From a virus: a DNA stretch of 21,092 bases. This document shows, one piece after another, positions 6,975-17,200 of the stretch (the first letter of the stretch is position 1; each line of letters starts with the position of its first letter). The stretch is taken from the IMG/VR virus record IMGVR_UViG_3300040806_002438, positions 1 through 21,092 of that record, one strand, 5' to 3'. The translations under genes were made by a program, and so were the position numbers. The notes under the pieces were generated by a model that was given only the letters and a program-made list of their open reading frames with translations, made no database searches and had not been told where the DNA came from.

Positions 6975-9900
6975 CTAACGCCTAATTCGTGACCTTGGGT
7001 ATGCTTGACCGCTTTCGGGTCTTGCTTTAAAGTTCCTCTTAGGAAAAGTAGTTCCTTCGGTTTTTCGTTGCTGTCTGTAGCGTACTATTAGGTTAGGCGC
7101 TCCAAGTAATGCTCCAGTATCTTCATAGTTTCCTGACTCAGTATCACTCAATGATCCTTTCTCTGCCATTTGTACTATTAGATCACGTGCTTGTTCGCAG
7201 GTCATTTCAGGATAAGTTTGTGCTAAACAGGCAATTATCCCAGCAACTTGTGGACTAGCCATGCTAGTTCCGGATATTTTAGCAACCCTATATGCTGCAT
7301 TTCTTGGCTCTGAAAACGGACTGGCTGCAGAATAAGCACTTTGAACATAGGTTCCTGGAGCCCAAATTGTTACTCCAGGTCCTCTATCGCTATAATCAGC
7401 CGGACCTTCGTCGAGCGATGCTTGGTCACCCATTGCTCCAACAACAATAGTAGGCAAGTCATAACCACCAGTTGCTGTAGTATCGTATCTTCCCGGTGAA
7501 CTTCCTCTCATATAGTAGTAGGGAAAGTTTACTGAATCAGGATAGCGAATACCCATTTCAAATGTATTGTCCCAATCTTGATCACCAGGTTCGGCATGAT
7601 ACCATTGTCCGTTACCTGCTGAACTTACGTTTATAATACCTTCATCAATAGCATCTTCAATATCACCATCCAGAGCATCAACAGGAACTGGTATTCGTTT
7701 ACCTGCGATAAATCCAAAGTCGTTAAGTTGTTGTGTTGTAAAAGGAGATGAAATTTCATTAAATTGATTATTTTCTTCTATTGTTACTCTAAAATTTGTA
7801 GGATTCTCTTCATCGAATCTAACCTCCCAACGTATTCCTGGATCACCAAGAGTTCCTGTCGAAGCTCCATTTCCTTCAAATACAACTCTATAATAGCTTG
7901 TACTTGGATTTGCCTGTACAACAATAGTTCCATTCATCACAGTGTGATTAGCACAGTTATAATAAAATGTTCCTGCTGTGTTTGGGGTCCAAGATATAGT
8001 ACTACCTCCAAATGCTCCGTTATTAGTAACACCCGGCACCTGATCTCCTGTTCCGGTTGATTGTACGGTCTTAATATACAATGGATGAGCAAAGTTTGAA
8101 TTGACTGTCATTTCTAAAGTATCACCTACAAGCATAGTAATAGTAGGACCGTCGCCGCTAACAGCACCATTTCGATCAGTTCCGTTACTAAACGTCCAAG
8201 CAACATTACTATTATTAACAACATCCATTGAATATGTATTAACTGGTGTAGCAAAATTTCCTGTAGGTTCACTTCCGTAATATATTCTTTGACAACTAGT
8301 AAAAGGACTACCGCCTGCGGTATTTCGATTCCCACTTCCAATCATAATTTTAGGAAAAGGAATATTTTCCGGAAAAAGATTAGGTTCTGTTGACGACCCG
8401 CCACCCATTGTTATGTAACTGTTAGTTCCAATACCGATTTCTGTATAATCCACTTGAAACATTGTAACAGTAAAAGGTAAAGTTAAATCCCAATGTCCGT
8501 CATCGTTATTACCTGACGTTGGAGTTGTTAACACATTTAGTCCTGATACGTCTCCAATGCTAACATTCCCTTCTCCGGATGCGACTCTTGTAGCAGTAGC
8601 AGAAGGTGTTGATTCTTGTGTAATATTGAGCGTAACGGAAATGTTAGTATCAAAAGTACAGTTAGGATTAGGTTCAGTACCGTAATTGGTTATGATTGAA
8701 ATAGTCCATCTACCGTCCTTGTTTATAGTAATAGTTTCGTCAATTACAGCATTTACAGAAGCACCTGTTAAGATACCGTCTGTATAAGTTGCTACCAAGA
8801 TATTATCTGGATCTCTAACTTCAACTCTAAGGTCTAGATCAACAGTCCCTGTAGGTGTAGTGTATGTTATATCTTGTAGGATATCTACAGTGAAGTCACC
8901 GTATCTTACTCCATCTTCCGGAAGTGTCTCTACGTATACAGTATTAGTAGTTTGTACTTTTCTAGTATCGTCGAGGAAACATCTTCTACCTCCTGAAATT
9001 GTCCATCCAGCCCCGCCATCAAATCCACCACTAGGAAATGGATTTAATGCGCCTTCTGGATCACCGGGATTTTCAGTTCCTGATGTTGTACAATTATATT
9101 GTGCCCAAGAGTCTACCACTTCTGTTCCGTTATTATATCTAAAAGTTGCTAATTCTGTGTCATTACTTGAATCATATATTCCTGAAAATCCGGCAGCCTT
9201 CTGTTGAGTAGAAGTCGCAGTATATCTAGTACCTCTGTAAGTAACGGCAGTAATATTTGAAAATGTCCATTGGCTTGGAAATATACTCATACCCCAACTA
9301 CTGTTTACTACTGTGGGATTTTTTACTCCAGTGTCAGGGTTAATTGCTTTTCGCTTGTGGAATTCTCTTACATAATCATAAACATAAGGAAAATTAGAGT
9401 TATTAATATCTCCAGCATAGTAAAAGATATTGTATAAGTTAGCATCTCTAGCCCAACCTTGTGTGTTACCACCTACAGTTCCCATTACGTGAATAGCATG
9501 ATAATTACCGCTGGTATACTGACCGTAGTTATATGTATTACCTTCCTGTCCACCAACGACGTCGTTATATAGATCATACCAGTCAATTAGGTTTACTCTA
9601 GAGCCACCTGTGCCGTCAACGTTAACAGCGAATTCTGGATGACCCACTGCTTGGCCGTCAGCATCCATAATGATACAGTCTACATTTTTTCCTGTTTCAG
9701 TTAATGTAATTGTTTGTGTATTATCTCCAGGCCAGTCTGCGTGTACACCGCCCTCAACACATCTTAGTAATCCCCAGTTTTTGTGGTTACTGTTTTGACC
9801 AACACCTCTATTAAAGTTAGATGTTTGCGTTACTTCATGTGCTCCAAGACGTACACCTATTTCTTCTGGATGAGGTTGTACAGCTTTTACGTCAGGATGA

Positions 9901-10106
9901 CTCTTTAAATTTAATGCTTCTTTTGAAGTTAGGAAATATGTTGTAGATCTACTTGCTGGGCGTTCTTCAGCTATCATAGCTGATCTTTCTATTGTTGTAT
10001 TAGTTGGAGTAATACCGTCAGTGCTTAATTCATCATGTAAGCGATTCATGCCTTCCATGGTTTTAGCAGTTACAATATAACGTCTTTGTGTAACGTCTCT
10101 TCCCAT
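6975..10106 (-). CDS. subtilisin-like (S8) serine protease with inserted cupredoxin domain, virion-associated
   Basis: All S8 landmarks are present in the 1043-aa product: Asp148 in IIMDADG, His203 in YHAIHVMGT, oxyanion-type Asn832 in SSAGNG, and Ser948 in SGTSMASPQVAG. Residues 8-82 (RYIVTAK... HPDVKAVQPHPE) resemble an inhibitor I9 propeptide, so self-cleavage near residue 82 is likely. No signal peptide is seen. Between VVNSSWGMS (267-274) and the Asn832 region lie about 550 extra residues. They comprise a beta-sandwich-like part (370-500), a domain with GIGTNSYITMGGG (558-570), and a cupredoxin-like part (about 622-732) with His674, Cys718, His721 and Met724 in the amicyanin-type C-x2-H-x2-M spacing. 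The gene sits among fibre genes, 4 bases from the preceding one, so it may process fibres or digest host surface protein. The protease call is strong; the role is inferred. Confidence 0.92.
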   Translation of the reverse strand: MGRDVTQRRYIVTAKTMEGMNRLHDELSTDGITPTNTTIERSAMIAEERPASRSTTYFLTSKEALNLKSHPDVKAVQPHPEEIGVRLGAHEVTQTSNFNRGVGQNSNHKNWGLLRCVEGGVHADWPGDNTQTITLTETGKNVDCIIMDADGQAVGHPEFAVNVDGTGGSRVNLIDWYDLYNDVVGGQEGNTYNYGQYTSGNYHAIHVMGTVGGNTQGWARDANLYNIFYYAGDINNSNFPYVYDYVREFHKRKAINPDTGVKNPTVVNSSWGMSIFPSQWTFSNITAVTYRGTRYTATSTQQKAAGFSGIYDSSNDTELATFRYNNGTEVVDSWAQYNCTTSGTENPGDPEGALNPFPSGGFDGGAGWTISGGRRCFLDDTRKVQTTNTVYVETLPEDGVRYGDFTVDILQDITYTTPTGTVDLDLRVEVRDPDNILVATYTDGILTGASVNAVIDETITINKDGRWTISIITNYGTEPNPNCTFDTNISVTLNITQESTPSATATRVASGEGNVSIGDVSGLNVLTTPTSGNNDDGHWDLTLPFTVTMFQVDYTEIGIGTNSYITMGGGSSTEPNLFPENIPFPKIMIGSGNRNTAGGSPFTSCQRIYYGSEPTGNFATPVNTYSMDVVNNSNVAWTFSNGTDRNGAVSGDGPTITMLVGDTLEMTVNSNFAHPLYIKTVQSTGTGDQVPGVTNNGAFGGSTISWTPNTAGTFYYNCANHTVMNGTIVVQANPSTSYYRVVFEGNGASTGTLGDPGIRWEVRFDEENPTNFRVTIEENNQFNEISSPFTTQQLNDFGFIAGKRIPVPVDALDGDIEDAIDEGIINVSSAGNGQWYHAEPGDQDWDNTFEMGIRYPDSVNFPYYYMRGSSPGRYDTTATGGYDLPTIVVGAMGDQASLDEGPADYSDRGPGVTIWAPGTYVQSAYSAASPFSEPRNAAYRVAKISGTSMASPQVAGIIACLAQTYPEMTCEQARDLIVQMAEKGSLSDTESGNYEDTGALLGAPNLIVRYRQQRKTEGTTFPKRNFKARPESGQAYPRSRIRR

Positions 10107-10110
10107 TTTA

Positions 10111-11259
10111 TTATGCCTCTAATTGAACTAGTGTAAGTGTAACAGTTATTGCTTGAGATGATCCTGATTTATTTGTAACCGCTATAGGTATTACATCAGT
10201 TACTGGGTTTTCGTTGTTGAAACCTAAAACTGCCGGACTAATTAAAACAGTATCAGCTCCTGTTGTAATTGTTTCTACAACAACACCTGCTCCTGGTGAT
10301 GGATCATCTGTTTCTGCTCTTGAAGCATCTGCTGTTCTGCTTGCTGTGTCTGTGTAAATTCTGACCCAAGCCGCGGCATCAACTTGTAACTTTAACACCA
10401 TGTAAGATTTGAAAGCACCTATAACATTTGTATTTCCTATAGTACCGTCAGCAATAATTGAAGTCGAAGCAGATTTAGTTGTACGACTGCCAAGGCCTGT
10501 GCCTCCACCGCCACCTGCTACTGCTCCTGGTTGCCATCTTGAGTTACCAGCATCCCATACTAGAGCTTCTCCGTCAGCGGCTCCTACTTGATCTAGCTTG
10601 TATGTATTAAGTACACCTTGTAAGCCATCAACTAGCACACCTGAACTATCTTCAGAATAAACACTTCCAGTTATATCTCCGTCTAGATTACCTAAAACGT
10701 TTCCTACAACTCCGCCAGTGTGTGTGCCTTGTGTATTACCTACAATAGTATTTGAAAATGTTTTCACGCCAGCAATCGTTTGATCACCTGTGATATAAAC
10801 ACCATTTGTTACTGTTCCGGCATTTCCGGTAACGTTACCTGTAACATTGCCTGTAACATCACCAGTCAAGTCACCTGTAACATCACCTGTGACATTACCA
10901 GTTAAATTTCCTGTGACATTACCAGTTAAGTTTCCTGTTAGTGTTCCTTCAGTAGCATCAACAATAATTGAACTATCATCAGCAAACACAGAACCTTTTA
11001 AGTCACCAGTTACATCTGCTGTTAATGAGTTAACTGAAATATTATTTGCGTATAGGTTATCCCAGCGTTGTGTTGGAGTACCTAAGTCCCAAGCACCAAC
11101 AGCATTTGGTGTAACGTCTTGTGAAAGATTTTGTAGCACACCAGTGACTGCCTGTGAGTTAACAAATGTAAAGTTATCATCAATTACTTTTAAAGTTTCG
11201 TTAACCTTATCCCAGGTTAGTGGGTGATTGGTTGAATTGTAAAGTGTTGTTATTGCCAT
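10111..11259 (-). CDS. tail fibre protein with TGN/TGD repeats and conserved C-terminal tip domain
   Basis: The 382-aa protein has an N-terminal helix WDKVNETLKVIDDNFTFV (16-33) related to the N-terminal module of its neighbours, then WDLGTPTQRWDNLYANN (57-73). Two GD-[LI]-[KT]-GSV-[FY]-[AS]-[DE]-DSS modules follow (85-101, 193-210), flanking a run of ten or so TGN/TGD units (107-147). A glycine hinge AVAGGGGGTGLG (246-257) leads to a C-terminal domain (260-382) with AWVRIYTDTASRTADASRAE (297-316), a pattern I associate with marine phage fibre tips. The DNA of the shaft is itself repetitive. The ATG overlaps the stop of the giant fibre gene (TAATG) with a GGGGAG ribosome site inside that gene's end. 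It is likely a trimeric fibre or fibre-tip protein; the receptor is unknown. Confidence 0.87.
   Translation of the reverse strand: MAITTLYNSTNHPLTWDKVNETLKVIDDNFTFVNSQAVTGVLQNLSQDVTPNAVGAWDLGTPTQRWDNLYANNISVNSLTADVTGDLKGSVFADDSSIIVDATEGTLTGNLTGNVTGNLTGNVTGDVTGDLTGDVTGNVTGNVTGNAGTVTNGVYITGDQTIAGVKTFSNTIVGNTQGTHTGGVVGNVLGNLDGDITGSVYSEDSSGVLVDGLQGVLNTYKLDQVGAADGEALVWDAGNSRWQPGAVAGGGGGTGLGSRTTKSASTSIIADGTIGNTNVIGAFKSYMVLKLQVDAAAWVRIYTDTASRTADASRAETDDPSPGAGVVVETITTGADTVLISPAVLGFNNENPVTDVIPIAVTNKSGSSQAITVTLTLVQLEA
10819..10941 (-). repeat. 12/24-base-unit repeats in second fibre shaft
   Basis: The region encodes about ten four-residue TGN/TGD units. A 20-base segment at 10886-10905 recurs exactly at 10910-10929 (period 24 bases). 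The unit is the same type as in the 471-aa fibre gene, so the two loci share homology blocks. Confidence 0.8.
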
Positions 11260-14200
11260 TATAGTCTCCCCACCGCTACTTCAATTAATCCTATTCGATC
11301 ACTGTCATATGTTTCAATTGCTTTACCAATAATTGTACCTGGTTTAGCATCACTGCCTGCGCTTGTAGCAACACCTGGAATGCCACTAGCAATAATCAAG
11401 TCGCCCTTTTCGATTTTACCTACAACCTTACAAGGCACTCTACCTTGTAACGCAACTAGTACTTTCTCTCCAGGACAATCTTTATTCATTGTGTAAGCCG
11501 CTTCAGCACTCACTACTCCAGCAACTTTATGTGTTCCTAGTTTAGATGCTTCTGTAACTTCTTTATCGCCTCCGAATTCTAACACTGTTCCTGTTTCATA
11601 CTGTGTATCGCCTTCGTAATATTCAGCTAAGTCAGCCCAAGTAGCTTCAAGTCTACTACCTTGTACTAATTGCCAGTTACCTTCAATATAACCAATAGCT
11701 GAAGCGTTATTCTTTTCAGCGGTTAAAAATCCACCACTGCCAACTTCAACGTAACCAGCACTACCGCCTTCTGTTCTAAATTTATGTGTGCCTGCTAGGT
11801 ATTCAGTAAAATGATTAGTAGAAACATTACTAAACTGTGCTTTAATGGCCGGCTGTCCATTACCGTTTCTAAACATCGTATAGTACGCATTGTCTGCTGA
11901 ACTTTGTTCGTGCTTGGTAATAGTCGGAGTTGAAGATGCTCCGTAAGTTAACCACAAGCCTTCTAAGTCTGCTTGGTTACCAGATTCAACACCGTCGCTA
12001 ACATCTAATATAATATTACCATCACCGGTAATACTTTCAAAATTAGATGTACCAGCAAAGTCAGCACTACCTGTTCCACTTCTTCTTACCATAGTGTCGG
12101 CACTATTAGAAGAAGTATATTCAATAGTACCAAAGTCAGATGCTTCGTTACCTGTAGCATTTAGTCTGACCATAACACCAGCGCCAGCAAAGTCAGGTCT
12201 TCTACAACCTAAACCATCGTCAACGATTGTTTTAGCATCAATTGGAACTGGTGGTCCGTCAATTGCTTGACCAATACCACCTGGTGATGATCTTCTAGCA
12301 AGAACTTTTGTGTTTGAACCAACAGCAAGATTTGTTTCGTCTGTTGGATCAACAACAGCAACATCGATATGTCTTAGTTTTTCAAAACCGATACCGTCAT
12401 AGTAAGCGCCTGCTCTTGTAGTACTAGTTGAATCTTTAAGTTCTAAAAATCCATTTACAAGTGTAAATTCTAATTCTTGAGCACCGCTTATTAAACCATA
12501 CTGTCTTGCTTTACCGCCAGTAATAACTCCTCCTGCGGAAGTGTCTGCTGGAATTCTAAATTGATTTGGTAAAATAACAGTTACTTGCCAATCACCGTTA
12601 AGTGCTGTAACTACTGTTTCTTCTGAAATAACAACAGCATCGCCTGTAGTAAATCCATGATTTTCATTTGTAGTAATAACTGTGTAATCATCACCTGCGC
12701 CTGGACTAGTTTCTGCTACGTAGGTATAACCTTGAATTGGAATGCCTTCAAATTCACTTACTCTAGCAGTGTTCAAAGATAGTTTATGTTGTTCAATTCC
12801 AGCATCGTAATTAACATCTGCGTTAACAATAACATTGTCATTAATTGTTGCTACAATTTGTGGATCAGGGAAGTTTGTTACTGTGGGTGCTACAGCATCC
12901 GCCACACCAGGAGCATTCTGCTGGAATGTAAATGTTAAAGCACCAACAACAGTTGCGTTAGTAAATTCACTACTTCCGTTTGTTGTAAACGCTAAAATAT
13001 CAGCACTATCAATGTAACTGTAGTCCGGCTGTCTCTTAAGATTTGGATCACTTGGATCTTCTTCAAACATCCAACCTTCTGGAGCATCTTGAAGATTACC
13101 TATCTTCATATAAGATTTTCTAACTGCTTCTGTTTCGCCTTCAATACCTACATCAGGATCAGGAAGACCTGTAACAGGACTGTTACTCATATCAATCGGA
13201 CCAGTCATTTGACGTGAACCGTCACGTGGTAAGTAACCTGGGCCAATTAATACAGTTTGAATTCCACCTTCATGTGTTAAACCTAAACGTCTGTCAATGT
13301 ATGATCTAACGGCTGCCTCTGTTGGTAGTGCTTGGTTACTTGCTTCACCAGCACCGCCCAGTGTCACATCACCTGTAAATTCACTAACAGTTTCACCTGC
13401 CGCAAGCCTCAGGCTTGTAATACCCTGTAGATCAATCTTAGCATCAAGTGTAACTTTACCAGTACCTTGATCAACAGCAAAGAATTCACCAACTCTAAAG
13501 TTACCTGATTGGTCTGAGGATACCCAGAACACACGTCCGGTTCCTTGTTCAACTGCTTCTTGAGATTGTTGTGGAGTATTATTAGGAGGTCCAAAAATGT
13601 TTGCTGGATAGTTTGTATCTGCGTATGAACCTGTACCAATATCAAGGAAGTCATGACCTGTTGCTCTCATGGTTGAGATGTTAACAGTAACTTCACCTTG
13701 GGCACCGGATCTTAATCCTGCTTTAAGTTGTACATTTTCTAAAGAAGCATTAAAGTCAGCAGTTGCTCCTCCAAATAATTCTACTGAACCACTTGTAGCA
13801 TTAGAACCGAAAGTGCTACCGTCTACAAGTGTAGTTAGATTTTTATCACTATATAAATCAAATGTAGTTCCTGTAACATTTCCAGCATAGTATAAACCAT
13901 CAAAGCTAGCATTATCTGCGCCTGTTATTCTAATTTGTCTGCCTGGTCTTAACTCAGCAAGTGAACCTGAGACTGTAACAGTAATAGTACTAGTCGCAGT
14001 TGCTCCGGTTATTGTATAAGTTCTATTAACAAGAGTTTCGTTTGTGTCTGAGATATTTTTAATACCTACTACACCATAACTACCAATCTTTGTGCCGCCA
14101 CCATCTAAAATATCAACATCTTGATAGCTAGTAACTTCATAAAGACTGTCTTGATAACCAAAAATCATTCCACCTGTAGCAGTACTACTACCGTCATAGA

Positions 14201-17200
14201 TTGTGAAACCTGTAGTTTGCTTTGTTAATCTTGCTGATTGCTCTGGTAAAATTGATTGAACAACGATAGCATCGTCGCCAATACCATTAGCCCAAGTCGG
14301 CGGAGTAAATCCAGGATCTAGTTTTCTAACATTCAAGTTAACATAAGGAAATCCATCCTTAGTTGAAATAGTTTGATCACCTTGTACAGCATCAACTCCA
14401 GTATAACCATTAAATGATAACACTCGAATTACGGCATTATCAACAGTGGAGCTTTCGTCAAATACCAAAGCAGTTGAAGGTCTAGTACTAACAACCTGAA
14501 CTTTGTCAGCAATAGTAAATTCTTCAAACGCTCTAATAATTACAGGCTTTCCTGCTGGAACATCTGCGGCAAGTCCACCGTCACTGATATCAGTATCAAT
14601 TGACATTTCGTAAGTACCACTTGGCAATCCGCTTGTGCTTATGGCTGTAATTTTGTACGCTCTTAATCCTACAGTACTATTTGGTCCAGTTCTTTGAGGA
14701 TCATTAGAGTGATCAATTTCAACAAAACATCCTGGGAATGGCGGGTAACTTACGTTTGCTACATAAACTTTAGCAATAGTTTTATCGTTAACAACGTCAA
14801 CAGGTCTATCTTCGTATACAGTACCTGTTTGTATTAGTGGAAATTTAAGTGATACTCTATCTGGTACTTCGTTTGGATCAGCACCGTTTGCTCGAATACC
14901 GTATACACCATGTGCTGACGAACCGTTTAGTGATCTAATCTGCGCACCATTGTTAGCAAAATAAGCAGTGTAACAATAGTATGTAAACATAGATACTGAT
15001 TCTACAAGTCCGTTATTGGTAGCAAATACACCATAACCCATATCGTTAACTTGTGTAAAGTCATTACCAAGCATTGATTTATTACCTGGTGTAGCAAGTG
15101 TAATTTTACCTGCGGTCATCTGCTCGTATGGATTATCAAGTACACACTCATATAGTGGATAAACACTAGGAACACCAGTTGAATCTCCAAACGATGCGTA
15201 TGTCTCTCCGGCCGCGGCATCGTCACCAGCAATAAGGGTTTTCATATAACCTATTGAAGTTCCAATAGCATCGCTAATACCTGAGTCAGCTAAATCACTA
15301 GCAGTTAGTGTTACATCTTGTGTTACAGACCAATTAATAGTATGAGTTGTTCCAGTTCCACTATCCGCAATATCAATAGCAAATGTCGAGCCTGGTTCTC
15401 TTTCTTGTGCTCTTACAAGTTCTAAAGTTGTATATAATTTAAATCTGTTATCGTCAACTTTGTATGTAAAATAAGTTCCACTGTTTACTAAAGTTCCGCC
15501 GTCAGCAGTTCCGATAGATGTACCACCACCGTTATTATAAACTACTCTAGACCCAGTATTGAATCCATGATTTACAATAGTAAATTCGTTTGAAGCAATA
15601 TCTAATACAGTTGCGGGATCAAATGTTTGTCCTACATATGGATTTGACGGAGCGGTATTATTTAAAATCTCTCCAATTCTAATTCTAATATGTTCAACAG
15701 CATCAAGAGTTGCTGGTAATTGGTTAACTGTTTGTGGATCGCCAGAGGAAGGTATAAGTTTTTTACCTGCTCTGTAATAACTATAACCTGCTCTAATTGA
15801 GTTATTAAAGTTACCTTGGTTTAAATCACTTGCTCCTGCGTTAGGAGCATTACCAAACAAGTCAATACTTAACGCATCAACAATAAATCCTGTATCTCTA
15901 AAGCATGTTGCTACATTATATTCTAAGTTAGGATAATTTACAGCAAGGTATCCAATTGTATCAGCTTGAATAAACTCTTTGTTTTCCTGTAAAAGCCTTT
16001 TAGCGATATACATTTTTTCGCCATAGCTAATAATATTTGATACAATATCAAAACAGTTTTGTACTTCTTGTTGTGCGCCACCCTGATCAGCATTTGTAAT
16101 AGAAGCGATTTTAGTTTGTGCTATGTTACCTAATGCTGGCCATGTATTTTGTTGTACACAAGTAATAGCAATATCACGTGCTTTAGTAACAGCCGCCGCA
16201 GTTGCCGCAACCTGTCCTGCTACAACAGTAAGACCACCAGAGAAATATAATCTACCTGCTCTGGTTGATTCTTCGTAGCCTCCGTATAATACGTCACTAA
16301 CAACAGCGTCAACAATTAATCCAACGTCCCTTCTACACTTAGTCTCATCAAAGGTAAAGCCAAGATTTTGTGTTGCTAGCCATTGTATAGTTTCTTCTTG
16401 AATAAATGTTCGGTTTTGTTCGATCAAAACTTTAGCATCAAAGAAAGCAGATTCAACTCTATTTGTAAGTGTAATTCTATAAATGTCTTCGCCAATGTTA
16501 AACGAAGTAGGTAGTTGTGGTTCACGTTGTAAGCCACCGATTACAATTTTACTATCATCTCCGCCTTCTGGATTACGTGTAAGTGCTCCTGATTCATCAG
16601 CTCTATACAATAGAATACCATCTAGGTTACCCATGAATCCATCAACAAACTGTCCACCAGCAAAGTTTTTAACATTAATACTTTTAGAGAAAGAAGAACC
16701 TGTTTGACAATAAGGTGATTTAGAGTTAACCTGATTGTTCGGATCTAGTACCATCATAAATCCGCCGTGTCCTTGAACACTAACGTTTCTTACGATTGTA
16801 GCGTCCGCACATAGGAACACATCCATTTCATCGTTGTTCTTAGGTTGACTTGAGAAATCCAAAGGATCAGTTAGGTATTGGTAACCAAATTCATAAGGTG
16901 TAACTCTTAGACCGTCAATAATTGTGTCTCTACGGAAGAACACTCTTGCCCAAGGAGATTCTGAAACTCCTTGTTTTGGTCTAATGATTGTACGTCTAAA
17001 TTCATCACCTCTTAGTGATACGTTTGGTGATAATCTAATAGGAAATTGTTCATAGTAGATACCAGTTTCAACTTGAATTGTAATTTGTACGTTTTGAGCA
17101 GGATCTCCATATTGGATTACTTCACCTATTTGGAAAGTTCCTTGTAATAGTTCAACTTCAAAAATTTCTCTACCTTGAGCATCTCTTTGAGCATCATGAG

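Noticed and set aside
8126-8341. Minus-strand 71-aa hydrophobic frame inside the protease gene
   Set aside because: It is an alternative frame of the cupredoxin-containing insertion, with no ribosome site or independent support.
13401-13417. Inverted repeat caagcct-c-aggcttg as a terminator or operator
   Set aside because: It lies in the middle of the giant fibre coding frame, has a one-base loop and no T run.
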